Origin: Actinomadura pelletieri DSM 43383
Lineage (GTDB): Bacteria; Actinomycetota; Actinomycetes; Streptosporangiales; Streptosporangiaceae
Direction: 5' to 3'
Assembly (NCBI RefSeq): GCF_003634705.1
Contig: NZ_RBWU01000001.1
Coordinates: 682,001 to 746,000, forward strand
DNA length: 64,000 bases
The number at the start of each line of letters is the position of its first letter. Within the stretch, counting starts at the first letter, position 1. The notes beneath the pieces are model-generated. The model saw only the letters and a list, made by a program, of their open reading frames with translations. It was not told the origin of the DNA and ran no database searches. This document shows, piece by piece, positions 41,583 through 50,415 of this stretch. The position numbers were made by a program, and so were the translations under genes.

Positions 41583-42389
41583 TCAGATCTCCTTGAGGAA
41601 GCCCGAGTCGACGGCGAAGTCCGCGCCGGTCGTGCTGCCCGAGCGCGGCGACACCAGCAGCGCGACGACGTCCGCGATCTCCTGCGGGGTGGCCAGACGG
41701 CCGGTCGTGAGGCTCATCATCTCGGCGGCGCCGCCGTCCAGCACCGAGTCCCGGTCGGTGCCGGTGGCCCCGGCGATGATGTCGGCGGCGCCGCCCTCGT
41801 CCGTCCACCAGTTCGTCCGGACCGGCCCCGGCGACACCGTGTTCACCCGGACGCCCTGCGGGCCGTACTCCTCCGACAGCCCCTTGGTCAGGTTCGTCAC
41901 CGCCGCCTTCGCCGCGTTGTAGTCGTAGTTCATCGGCACGGGCCGGCGCGCGTTCCCCGACGAGACGTTCACGATCGACGCCGCGTCGCTGTTCAGCAGA
42001 TGGGGGAGCGCCGCCCGCAACGTCCGGACGACGGCGAGCACGTTGAACTCGACCATGTCGCGCCAGTCGGCGTCGTCCAGGGTCAGGAAACCGAACCGGG
42101 GGAGGCTCGCGCCGGGCGGCGGGCCGCCCGCGTTGTTGACCACCACGTCGAGACCACCGAACGCCTCCACGGTCTGCTCCACCGCACGCGCGGGAGCGTC
42201 CGGGTCCATGAGGTCCGCCGCGATGTGCAGCAGGTTCGGACCGGCGAGCGCGTCCAGATCCCCGTTCGACTTCCGGGACACCGCCGCGACGCGGGCGCCC
42301 TCGTCCAGCAAGGTCCGCGTGACGGCCAGCCCGATCCCCTTCGACGCCCCGGTGACGAGCGCGACGCGCCCGGCGAGCTGCAAGTCCAT
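41583..42389 (-). CDS. Short-chain dehydrogenase/reductase
   Basis: A 268-residue NAD(P)-dependent oxidoreductase. Seen: TGASKGIGLAV (TGxxxGxG), ADLMDPDAP, NNAGGPPPG, catalytic Ser in IVNVSSGNAR, the Tyr-Lys pair in YDYNAAKAAV, and RVNTVSPGPVRTNWW. The substrate is not predictable. The ATG at 42389 is clear. It is divergent from the APC permease with 180 bases between. Confidence 0.9.
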   Translation of the reverse strand: MDLQLAGRVALVTGASKGIGLAVTRTLLDEGARVAAVSRKSNGDLDALAGPNLLHIAADLMDPDAPARAVEQTVEAFGGLDVVVNNAGGPPPGASLPRFGFLTLDDADWRDMVEFNVLAVVRTLRAALPHLLNSDAASIVNVSSGNARRPVPMNYDYNAAKAAVTNLTKGLSEEYGPQGVRVNTVSPGPVRTNWWTDEGGAADIIAGATGTDRDSVLDGGAAEMMSLTTGRLATPQEIADVVALLVSPRSGSTTGADFAVDSGFLKEI

Positions 42390-42569
42390 GTTCTTCGCCC
42401 CTCATGGTTCGGGCACGTCCCTCCCGGACGCGCCTCGCCCCATGAACCCCACCCCGCACCGTCCGGTTGCACTCGACGCCGACGGAACACCGACCGCCGT
42501 GAAGCCACCACCAAGCCGGACGTGGCATGTTCGGGGGAGACCCGCTGACGTGACGGCGAGGAGAACCTC

Positions 42570-43841
42570 ATGAGCCAACTCCCGGCCGACGGCGAGCTGC
42601 GGCGCCGCCTCGGCGTGCCCGACGCCGTCGTGATCGGCCTCGGGTCGATGATCGGTGCGGGCATCTTCGCCGCCCTCGCCCCCGCCGCCCGCGCCGCCGG
42701 GGCCGGTCTGCTCCTCGGGCTGGGCGTGGCCGCCGTCGTCGCCTACTGCAACGCGACGTCCTCGGCCCGGCTCGCCGCCCGCCACCCCGCGTCCGGCGGC
42801 ACCTATGTCTACGGCCGGGAACGCCTCGGCGACTTCTGGGGATATCTGGCGGGCTGGGCGTTCGTGGTCGGCAAGATCGCTTCCTGTGCGGCCATGGCGC
42901 TGACCGTCGGGTCCTACGTCTGGGAGGACCATCCGCACGCCGTCGCGGTGGCCGCCGTGGTGCTGCTCACCGCCGTCAACTACGCGGGCGTCGAGAAGAC
43001 GGCATGGCTCGCCCGCGTGATCGTCGCCGTGGTCCTGGCCGTGCTCGCCGCGGTGGTCGTCGCGTGCCTGACCTCCGGCGCCCCCGACGCGGGACGCCTG
43101 GACGTGGCCTCCGGCGCCTCGCCCGGCGGCGTCCTGGAAGCGGCGGGCCTGCTGTTCTTCGCCTTCGCCGGATACGCCCGTATCGCCACCCTCGGAGAAG
43201 AGGTCCGCGACCCGGCCCGCACCATTCCCCGAGCCATCCCCCTCGCGCTCGGCATCGCGCTGGCCGTGTACGCGGCGGTCGCCGTCGCGACCCTGGCGAC
43301 CCTCGGCCCCGCCGACCTCGGCACCGCGACGGCGCCGCTGGCCGACGCCGTCGAACGGGCCGGGGTTCCCACCCTCACCCCCGCCGTGCGCACCGCCGCC
43401 GCCATCGCCGCGCTCGGATCACTGCTGGCGTTGATCCTCGGCGTCTCGCGGACCACCCTGGCCATGGCCCGGGACCGCCATCTGCCGCACGTCCTGGCCG
43501 CCGTCCACCCACGCCGCAAGGTGCCGCACCACGCCGAACTCGCGGTCGGCGCCGTCGTCGCCGTCCTGGCGGCGACGGCGGACCTGCGCGGCGCCATCGG
43601 CTTCTCCTCGTTCGGCGTGCTCGTGTACTACGCCATCGCCAACGCGTCCGCTTGGACGCTCCCCGCGGACGAGGGCCGTCCACCCCGCCTGATCCCCGCC
43701 CTCGGCCTGGTCGGCTGTCTCCTTCTGGCCTTCGCGCTGCCGTTCTCGTCCGTGACGTTCGGCGCCGCCGTCCTCGCCGCGGGCGCCGCCCTCTACGGAC
43801 TCCGCCGCGCCACCGGGCATGGGGCACGCCCCATCGGGTAG
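42570..43841 (+). CDS. APC-superfamily amino acid/amine permease
   Basis: A 423-residue membrane protein with about 12 hydrophobic helices. The unwound TM1 motif GLGSMIGAGIFAALAPA, the TM2 region and the TM6 motif FFAFAGYARIATLGEEVRDP are typical of APC transporters (YfnA/cationic amino acid type). The ATG at 42570 follows GGAGAA. A likely co-transcribed small gene follows 37 bases later. Confidence 0.9.
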   Translation: MSQLPADGELRRRLGVPDAVVIGLGSMIGAGIFAALAPAARAAGAGLLLGLGVAAVVAYCNATSSARLAARHPASGGTYVYGRERLGDFWGYLAGWAFVVGKIASCAAMALTVGSYVWEDHPHAVAVAAVVLLTAVNYAGVEKTAWLARVIVAVVLAVLAAVVVACLTSGAPDAGRLDVASGASPGGVLEAAGLLFFAFAGYARIATLGEEVRDPARTIPRAIPLALGIALAVYAAVAVATLATLGPADLGTATAPLADAVERAGVPTLTPAVRTAAAIAALGSLLALILGVSRTTLAMARDRHLPHVLAAVHPRRKVPHHAELAVGAVVAVLAATADLRGAIGFSSFGVLVYYAIANASAWTLPADEGRPPRLIPALGLVGCLLLAFALPFSSVTFGAAVLAAGAALYGLRRATGHGARPIG

Positions 43842-43878
43842 GGGACGCCAAACCCGAAATCCGAAGGAGGCACAACCC

Positions 43879-44112
43879 ATGGCCGTGACACACGAGACCG
43901 GCGACATCACCGGCACCAAGGACAAGGACTACAACCTGATCTGGTTCGTCGAACAGTGCCTGAGCAACGCACTGCGGCTGGAGACCTACATCGACGACGC
44001 CGAACGCGCGGGCGACCGCGAACTGGCCGACCTCTTCCGCCGTGCCCAGGCCGAAAGCCGCAAGGGCGCCGAACAGGGCAAGGACCACCTACGCCGCCGC
44101 ATCGCCGGCTGA
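43879..44112 (+). CDS. Small helical ferritin-like protein
   Basis: A 77-residue protein. ATG at 43879 is preceded by a perfect GAAGGAGG. It reads DYNLIWFVEQCLSNALRLET, then YIDDAERAGDRELADLFRRA with a final His-containing helix. The pattern of Glu residues and helical pairing resembles one half of a ferritin-like four-helix bundle, so it may dimerise. Function is unknown. It follows the permease on the same strand and ends before a strong terminator. Confidence 0.65.
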   Translation: MAVTHETGDITGTKDKDYNLIWFVEQCLSNALRLETYIDDAERAGDRELADLFRRAQAESRKGAEQGKDHLRRRIAG

Positions 44113-44190
44113 CCGGCCCGCGCCCCCGTCTTACGACCGGTGACCGGCGCAGGCCACCGGGCGGTCCGTCTGGACCGCCCCTACATGCGA

Positions 44191-44219
44191 AAACCCCGGA
44201 GCCTGCCGCTCCGGGGTTT
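44191..44219. terminator. Strong terminator before tRNA-Leu
   Basis: AAACCCCGGAGC and GCTCCGGGGTTT form a perfect 12-bp stem with loop CTGCC and flanking A and T runs. It serves the plus-strand permease operon and, in reverse, the tRNA-Leu transcript. A second small stem (GCGGTCC/GGACCGC) lies at 44161-44178. Confidence 0.85.
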
Positions 44220-44264
44220 GTTCCGTCACCGCGGGGTACCGACTTGCGTCGCCACCCCGACAAG

Positions 44265-44347
44265 TGGGCGAGGAGGGATTTGAACCCTCACATCCTTTCG
44301 GACACACGGACCTGAACCGTGCGCGTCTGCCGTTCCGCCACCCGCCC
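44265..44347 (-). tRNA. tRNA-Leu (anticodon CAG)
   Basis: Read on the minus strand: acceptor GGGCGGG with CTCGCCC, discriminator A, anticodon stem CACGG/CCGTG with loop TTCAGGT (anticodon CAG), a type II variable arm (TGTCCGAAAGGATG region) and T arm GGGTTCAAATCCC. Its position just upstream of fhaA is the same as leuT in mycobacteria. Confidence 0.95.
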
Positions 44348-44473
44348 TGGGCGTCGACCCGATTTCGGGTCGCTGAAAAGGCTAGCACGGGTATGACAGT
44401 GGTTAGGTCCCAGATACGCCGCGCGAACCTTCGCACCGATACGATCGTCTACCAGTGGGGAAGGGAGGTGCCC

Positions 44474-45229
44474 GTGGGCGTCATTCAGCGCTTCGAGCGA
44501 CGGCTCGAGGGCATGGTCGAAGGGGCCTTCGCCCGTGCCTTCAAGTCTGAGCTGCAGCCTGTCGAGGTGGCCAGTGCTGTGCAGCGCGAGATGGACGATC
44601 GGGCGGCGATCGTGGCGCAGGGTCGCACGCTCGTTCCGAACGACTTCGTCGTGGAGATCTCTCAGCAGGACGGGCAGCGGCTCCAAGTGTACGCGGACAG
44701 CCTGAGCCAGGAGCTGGCGAACCTCGCACGCGAGTACGCGAAGGAACAGGGGTACTCCTTCGTGGGTCCGGTGCGCGTGCGGTTCGAGAACGCCGGCGAC
44801 CTCGCCACCGGCATGTTCCGCATCCGGTCCGGGGTCATCCGGGGGTCGACCGTGGAGGGCGGGGAGATCCGCCAGCCGGTGAGCGATGTCCCCCGTGGGA
44901 CACGTGGCGGGGTTTTCGGGGGGAACCCGCGGCTGCTGGTGACCACGGCCGTCGAAGGGTCGGACACGACCCAGCGCACCTATGAGATCAATACGCCCGT
45001 GACCCTGCTGGGTCGCGGTACGGACTGCGATCTGCGCCTTGTCGATCCCGGCGTGTCCCGGCACCATGCTGAGATACGCGTAGAAGGTCCCGAAATAGCT
45101 CTAGTGGATCTAGGGTCGACCAACGGCTCGTTCGTGAACGGGCAGCCGATCCGGCGGGTCACGCTGGTGGACGGCTCCCGAGTCACGATGGGCCGGACCA
45201 CTCTTGTGTTCCGCCGCGATAGGGAGTAA
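44474..45229 (+). CDS. fhaA: FHA-domain protein FhaA
   Basis: A 251-residue cytoplasmic adaptor. The N-terminal DUF3662 domain (VIQRFERRLEGMVEGAFARA; FVVEISQQDG) is joined by a linker to a C-terminal FHA domain (LLGRGTDCDLRLVDPGVSRH; LVDLGSTNGSFVNG) that binds phosphothreonine. In mycobacteria FhaA binds phosphorylated PknB and MviN, linking kinase signalling to lipid II export. The GTG at 44474 has AAGGGAGG with five-base spacing. First gene of the fhaA-to-pknB operon. Confidence 0.93.
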   Translation: MGVIQRFERRLEGMVEGAFARAFKSELQPVEVASAVQREMDDRAAIVAQGRTLVPNDFVVEISQQDGQRLQVYADSLSQELANLAREYAKEQGYSFVGPVRVRFENAGDLATGMFRIRSGVIRGSTVEGGEIRQPVSDVPRGTRGGVFGGNPRLLVTTAVEGSDTTQRTYEINTPVTLLGRGTDCDLRLVDPGVSRHHAEIRVEGPEIALVDLGSTNGSFVNGQPIRRVTLVDGSRVTMGRTTLVFRRDRE

Positions 45230-45240
45230 CCCCGACTCCG

Positions 45241-45753
45241 ATGTCCCCTTTCACCCTCACCCTGATCAAGCTGGCGTTCCTCGCGGTCCTCTGGCTGTTC
45301 GTCATCGCGGCCGTCGGCGTGATCAGGGCCGACCTGTTCGGCTCCAGGGCCGCGACCAGGGCGGCGCAGCGCGCGTCGCAGCCGGGGCCGAGCCGGTCGC
45401 GGCAGCCCAGGCAGCCCCGGCAGTCCAGGCAGCCGAGTGAGCCGCGCAGCGCCCAGCAGGGCGCCCCGACGAAGCTGGTGGTCGTGCAGGGCGAACGGAC
45501 CGGTACGGTCATCGACCTCACCGGGGTGCCCATCACCATCGGTCGGGCGAATGACGCCACACTCGTTGTGACCGACGACTACGCTTCGAGCCGGCATGCC
45601 CGACTTTATGCGCAGGACGGTCAGTGGATCGTGGAAGATCTCGGCTCGACCAATGGCACTTATCTCGGACGCACGAAAGTGAGCCGGCCGATGCCGGTTC
45701 CGCCCGGCGTACCGGTCCGTATCGGCAAGACCGTGATCGAGCTGCGCAAATGA
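45241..45753 (+). CDS. fhaB: FHA-domain membrane protein FhaB
   Basis: A 170-residue protein. An N-terminal membrane helix (LIKLAFLAVLWLFVIAAVGV) is followed by a linker of Gln/Arg/Pro repeats and a C-terminal FHA domain (ITIGRANDATLVVTDDYASS; VEDLGSTNGTYLG). It is the FipA/FhaB homologue that helps assemble the division machinery. The stop overlaps the pstP start (ATGA). Confidence 0.92.
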   Translation: MSPFTLTLIKLAFLAVLWLFVIAAVGVIRADLFGSRAATRAAQRASQPGPSRSRQPRQPRQSRQPSEPRSAQQGAPTKLVVVQGERTGTVIDLTGVPITIGRANDATLVVTDDYASSRHARLYAQDGQWIVEDLGSTNGTYLGRTKVSRPMPVPPGVPVRIGKTVIELRK

Positions 45754-47330
45754 CACTGGGAATCCGCTACGCCGCGCGCTCCGACGTCGGCATGCTGCGC
45801 GAGGGCAACGAGGACTCGGCGTACGCGGGCGCGCACCTGCTCGCGGTCGCCGACGGCATGGGCGGGCACGTCGGCGGCGAGATCGCCAGCGCGGCGGCGA
45901 TCGAGGCACTGCGGGCGCTCGACAAGGATCTGCCCGCGACGGAACTGCTGGCCGCGCTGGAACGCACGGTCAAGGCGGCCAACGACAACCTGCACCGGAT
46001 CGTGGAGTCCGATCCCGCGCTCCAGGGCATGGGCACGACCCTGACGGCGATGCTGTGGGCGGGCAACCAGGTCGCGCTGGTCCACATCGGGGACTCTCGG
46101 GCGTATCTGCTGCGGGACGGCAGCCTGTTCCAGATCACTCATGACCACACGCTCGTCCAGTCCCTGGTGGACGAGGGACGGATCAGCCCGGACGAGGCGG
46201 CGTCGCATCCGCAGCGCTCGCTGCTGCTGCGGGCCCTGGACGGCCGCGGCGAGGTCGACCCCGACCTGTCGCTGCGGGAGGCGCAGGTCGGCGACCGTTA
46301 CCTGCTGTGCTCGGACGGTCTGTCCGGCGTCGTCACGGCAGAGACGATCTTCCAGGTGCTGACGGACGTGGACGAGCCGGAACAGGCCGTCCGGCAACTG
46401 ATCGACCTGGCGAACCGCGGCGGCGGTCCCGACAACATCACCTGCGTGGTGGCCGACGTCATCGACCTGGAGCGGCAGCCACCGACGGGCGGCCCCGGGC
46501 ACGCGGTGGGCGCGGCGGCGAACACGTCGCCGCCGGAGCCGCCGGGCGGGGGACCCGGCGCGAACACCACCGCGGCCGACACCCCCGCCGGACGCGCCGC
46601 GCAACTACGCGACACCAGACCACAGCCACCGGTCGCGGTGGACGAGATGCCGCCCCCGCCCGCCCCCGCGCCGCTGCACGACCCGAGGGGCGGCCCGCCC
46701 ATGCCGGGCGGGATGCAGCAGGCGCCGATGGAGCAGTTGCGGCGGGGCGGTCTCCGTAGATGGACGTGGCTGATCGTGGTGGCGGGCGTGGTCGTCGTCG
46801 CCGTCGCGGTGGGCGGGTTCGTGCTGGTGCAGAACGTCCGCAACGGCTACTACATCGGACAGGAGAACGGCCAGGCCCTCCTGTTCCGGGGCACGCCGCA
46901 AACGGTACTGGGCTTCGACATGTCCCGTCGCGCCAACGCCAAGAACCTTCAGAAGATCATGGTGGACGACCTCCCGCAGGACCTCCAGCAGCAGGTGAAG
47001 GCGACCTACACGGTCGACGGTCCGGGCGAGTGGCGAATGCTGGTCGACCGCGTCTGCAAGTACAGCCTCGTCGACCAGTCCGGCAACGTCGGCGTCGTGC
47101 GCGGCCGCGGCCAGCAGGACTGCAAGGAGAAGAACGTCAAGACCGCCGCCCTCGCGATCGCCGAACTGCCCGTCTCCGACGCCACGGCGATCACCAAGGG
47201 CGATGTCAAGAACATCATCGGGGCCGAGGCCGCACAGGCGAAGGTACGTGACCTGACCGCCCGTCGCGACGAGTGCAAGCAGCGCGACCCGCGCATCACG
47301 GACTGTCCCTCCGGCGGAGGGAAGTCCTAG
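45750..47330 (+). CDS. pstP: PP2C-family Ser/Thr phosphatase PstP
   Basis: A 526-residue membrane-anchored phosphatase that removes phosphates placed by PknA and PknB. Cytoplasmic PPM domain (1 to about 240): REGNEDSAYAG, ADGMGGHVGGE, HIGDSRAYLLRDG, SDGLSGVV and GPDNITCVV supply metal-binding aspartates. Then comes a Pro-rich linker, a membrane helix near 335-357 (WLIVVAGVVVVAVAVGGFVL) and an extracytoplasmic domain. The ATG at 45750 overlaps fhaB; the upstream open frame is in the wrong gene. Confidence 0.95.
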   Translation: MTLGIRYAARSDVGMLREGNEDSAYAGAHLLAVADGMGGHVGGEIASAAAIEALRALDKDLPATELLAALERTVKAANDNLHRIVESDPALQGMGTTLTAMLWAGNQVALVHIGDSRAYLLRDGSLFQITHDHTLVQSLVDEGRISPDEAASHPQRSLLLRALDGRGEVDPDLSLREAQVGDRYLLCSDGLSGVVTAETIFQVLTDVDEPEQAVRQLIDLANRGGGPDNITCVVADVIDLERQPPTGGPGHAVGAAANTSPPEPPGGGPGANTTAADTPAGRAAQLRDTRPQPPVAVDEMPPPPAPAPLHDPRGGPPMPGGMQQAPMEQLRRGGLRRWTWLIVVAGVVVVAVAVGGFVLVQNVRNGYYIGQENGQALLFRGTPQTVLGFDMSRRANAKNLQKIMVDDLPQDLQQQVKATYTVDGPGEWRMLVDRVCKYSLVDQSGNVGVVRGRGQQDCKEKNVKTAALAIAELPVSDATAITKGDVKNIIGAEAAQAKVRDLTARRDECKQRDPRITDCPSGGGKS

Positions 47331-48917
47331 ATGCAGTCGATCGGGGACCAGATCCGGGCGCGTCTGCCGTACCAGCGGCGCAACGCGGCCTCGTTCGCCC
47401 TGCTGATCTTCGCGATGGTGCTGACGCTGTCGGCGTTCGCGGAGGTCGGGCTGGCCCGTGACGGCAATATTCCCGGCGGTCTGGTCGTGTACGGCGGTGG
47501 CCTCGCCGTGCTGGCCTTCATCGCCTACTTCGTCCAGATGCGCTTCACCCCGTACGCCGATCCGCTGCTGCTGCCGCTGGCGGTGGCGCTGAACGGCCTC
47601 GGGCTCGCGATGATCTACCGGCTGGACCTCGACACCAGCGCCGACCGCAAGATCGCCGTCGCCGCGGGCAAGGAGATCCTGAAGGACGCCGCCGACGCGC
47701 CCAACCAGCTGATGTGGACGTTCGTCGGCATCGGCCTGTTCGTCGCCGCGGTGCTGATCATGCGGGACACCGACAAGACCGACGCGCCGCTGTCGTTCAC
47801 GCCGAAGACCGCGCAGCGCTACACGTACCTGATCGGCCTCAGCGCCCTCATGCTGCTGATGCTGCCGATCGTCCCCGGCATCGGCGCGGAGATCAACGGC
47901 GCCCGGGTGTGGATCCGGGTGGGCGGGTTCTCGGTGCAGCCGGGCGAGTTCGCCAAACTGCTGCTCGTCGTGTTCTTCGCCGGTTATCTGGTGAACAAGC
48001 GGCAGGCCATGTCGTTGATCGGCAAGAAGGTCGGGCCGCTCAGCCTGCCACGGGCCCGTGACCTCGGCCCGATCATGGTCATCTGGTTCTTCTGCCTCGG
48101 CGTCCTGTTCATGCAGAAGGACCTCGGTACCGCGCTGCTGTTCTTCGGCCTGTTCGTGTCGATGCTGTACATCGCGACACAGCGGGTGTCGTGGGTGTTC
48201 ATCGGTGTCGGGCTGCTGGCGGTGGGCGTGTTCGTCTCGACGCTGCTGCCGTTCATGGGCCACGTCAACCAGCGCATCGACATCTGGCAGAACCCGAAGC
48301 CGTACTTCGACGGCGGTTGCCTGCTGGAGAGCGGCAAGGTCGTCCCGGTCAACCCGAACACCGAGATCTACAAGAAGTTCGACACCGAGGGCGCGATCTC
48401 GCCCGGCTACTCCGCCTGCGCCGATCTCGGCGGGACGTACGCCGACAGCGCGCAGCTGATGAAGGGCCTGTACGCGCTCGGGCAGGGCGGGGTGCTCGGC
48501 ACGGGGCTCGGGCAGGGCGAGCCGTGGCGGACGCCCCTGTCCTTCAGCGACTTCATCTTCGACTCGATAGGCGAGGAGCTCGGGCTGACCGGGCTGATGG
48601 CGCTGTTGCTGATCTACGCGTTGATCGTGCAACGCGGGATGAAGACGGCCGTGGCCGCGCGTGACCCGTTCCTGAAGCTGTTCGCGGGGGGTGTCTCGTT
48701 CGTCCTGGCCCTCCAGGTCTTCGTGATCGTCGGTGGCGTCACGAAACTCATCCCGCTCACCGGTCTCACGACGCCGTTCCTGTCGCAGGGCGGTTCGTCG
48801 CTGATGGCCAACTGGATTCTGATCGCGATCCTGGTGCGGATGAGCCATGACGCGCGCAAGCCGGCCCCGCAGGCGATCCAGGACGAAGGCATGACCCAGA
48901 TCGTGAGCACGAGGTGA
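47331..48917 (+). CDS. rodA: SEDS-family peptidoglycan polymerase (RodA/FtsW)
   Basis: A 528-residue multi-spanning membrane protein. It has about 12 hydrophobic helices, and a large extracytoplasmic loop (about 318-375) with GINGARVWIRVGGFSVQPGE (written GAEINGAR...) and the C-terminal signature GLTTPFLSQGGSSLMANWI. SEDS proteins polymerise glycan strands from lipid II with a class B PBP partner. Its place between pstP and pbpA identifies it as the RodA-type member. It starts immediately after the pstP stop. Confidence 0.93.
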   Translation: MQSIGDQIRARLPYQRRNAASFALLIFAMVLTLSAFAEVGLARDGNIPGGLVVYGGGLAVLAFIAYFVQMRFTPYADPLLLPLAVALNGLGLAMIYRLDLDTSADRKIAVAAGKEILKDAADAPNQLMWTFVGIGLFVAAVLIMRDTDKTDAPLSFTPKTAQRYTYLIGLSALMLLMLPIVPGIGAEINGARVWIRVGGFSVQPGEFAKLLLVVFFAGYLVNKRQAMSLIGKKVGPLSLPRARDLGPIMVIWFFCLGVLFMQKDLGTALLFFGLFVSMLYIATQRVSWVFIGVGLLAVGVFVSTLLPFMGHVNQRIDIWQNPKPYFDGGCLLESGKVVPVNPNTEIYKKFDTEGAISPGYSACADLGGTYADSAQLMKGLYALGQGGVLGTGLGQGEPWRTPLSFSDFIFDSIGEELGLTGLMALLLIYALIVQRGMKTAVAARDPFLKLFAGGVSFVLALQVFVIVGGVTKLIPLTGLTTPFLSQGGSSLMANWILIAILVRMSHDARKPAPQAIQDEGMTQIVSTR

Positions 48918-48927
48918 TTGGCGCCCT

Positions 48928-50415
48928 ATGAGCATGGACAAGCCGGTTCGACGGGTGGCGATCTTCGCATTGCTGCTGTTCTTCGGACTGATGGCGCAGG
49001 TCAACTACGTCCAGGGCAGTCAGGCCGAAGATCTGCGGACCGACTCCAACAACGCCCGGCAGTACGCCGACGTGTTCAACTCGCCGCGCGGGCAGATCTC
49101 CGCGGGCGGCGAGGTGCTGGTGACGTCCACGAAGACCGGGAAGGACAACCCGAAGTACGGCCGCAACTACAAGGACGGCCCGGTCTTCGCGCCGATCACC
49201 GGGTACTTCAACGGGAACGCCACCCAGCTTGAGCGGGCCTACAACTCGCTGCTGGGCGGCAAGGACAAGCGGATCACGCAGCAGCACTGGTTCGACACGT
49301 TCATCGGCAAGAAGGCGGACGGCGCGAACCTGGAGCTGACGATCGACCCGGACGCGCAGCGGACGGCGTACGAGCAGCTGAAGGCGAAGACGCAGCAGGG
49401 CCGCCGCGGCGGCGCCGTGGTGATCGACGTGAAGACCGGCGCGATCAAGGTCGCGGCGTCATGGCCGTCCTTCGACCCGAACGAGGTGGCGCCGCAGACG
49501 GGTGAGAAGGGCGCCAAGCGGCTGGAGGAGCTGGACAAGGGCACCGGTGTCCTGCGGCCGCTGGTCGACAACGCGTTGAGCCAGACGTTCCCGCCCGGCT
49601 CGTCCTTCAAGGCGGTCACGTCGGCGATCGCGATGGAGCGCGACGGACTCAGCAGCTCGACCACCGTCAACACCGGCCAGCTGATCCTGCCGGAGTCGAA
49701 CCGACCGCTGCCCAACTCCCACGACAGCGGCAGCTGTGCCGGCACCGCCACGTTGAAGAACGCGTTCGCCGAGTCGTGCAACACGACATTCGGCAAGATG
49801 GCGCTCGACATGGGCATCCAGCAGTTGCACGACGGATCCGCCAAGTTCGGGTTCGGGGAGCGCGTCAAGCTGGAGCCCGACATGTTCGCGGCCAAGAGCG
49901 AGGTGCCGGTGTCGTACACCGACGCGGAGGGAAAGACGGTCCCGACGGGCAAGGACGGGACCGCCCGGTCCGGCATCGGCCAGGAGAACGTGCGCTCCAC
50001 CCCGCTGCAGATGGCGCTGGTCGCGGCCGCGATCGCGAACAAAGGCAAGATCATGAACCCGTATGTGGTGCAGAAGGTGCGCGCCAAGGACCAGAGTGAG
50101 CTGTACAACGCCTCCCCGAAGGAGTTCGGTAAGGCGATGAGCGAAGATCACGCGGAACAGCTCGCGGACATGATGCGGGCCGTGGTCGCCAGCGGTACCG
50201 CCACGAACCTGCGGGGCCAGCGGGTCGCGGGTAAGACCGGTACCGCCGAGCAGGACCCCGCGTCCGGTCTGCCGAACTCCCGGTGGTTCGTCGGGTTCAG
50301 CCCGGTCGAGAACCCGCGTTACGCCTTCGCCGTGGCGACCGAGGGTCCCGGCGACGGCGCCGCCAACGCCGGACCGATCGCCGCGGCGATCATGGCCAAG
50401 GTGTTGAAGAAGTGA
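48928..50415 (+). CDS. pbpA: Class B penicillin-binding protein PbpA
   Basis: A 495-residue transpeptidase with an N-terminal membrane anchor (VAIFALLLFFGLMAQVNYVQ). Catalytic motifs: SxxK in GSSFKAVTSAI, SxN as SCN in AFAESCNTTFG and KTGT in AGKTGTAEQD. It is the monofunctional partner of the preceding SEDS polymerase, needed for cell elongation/septation. The start ATG at 48928 (or 48934) is ten bases after rodA. The stop overlaps the pknA-like start (GTGA). Confidence 0.94.
   Translation: MSMDKPVRRVAIFALLLFFGLMAQVNYVQGSQAEDLRTDSNNARQYADVFNSPRGQISAGGEVLVTSTKTGKDNPKYGRNYKDGPVFAPITGYFNGNATQLERAYNSLLGGKDKRITQQHWFDTFIGKKADGANLELTIDPDAQRTAYEQLKAKTQQGRRGGAVVIDVKTGAIKVAASWPSFDPNEVAPQTGEKGAKRLEELDKGTGVLRPLVDNALSQTFPPGSSFKAVTSAIAMERDGLSSSTTVNTGQLILPESNRPLPNSHDSGSCAGTATLKNAFAESCNTTFGKMALDMGIQQLHDGSAKFGFGERVKLEPDMFAAKSEVPVSYTDAEGKTVPTGKDGTARSGIGQENVRSTPLQMALVAAAIANKGKIMNPYVVQKVRAKDQSELYNASPKEFGKAMSEDHAEQLADMMRAVVASGTATNLRGQRVAGKTGTAEQDPASGLPNSRWFVGFSPVENPRYAFAVATEGPGDGAANAGPIAAAIMAKVLKK

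Noticed and set aside
46605..49004. 799-codon minus frame
   Set aside because: Antisense to pstP and rodA; long only because of GC-rich codon structure.
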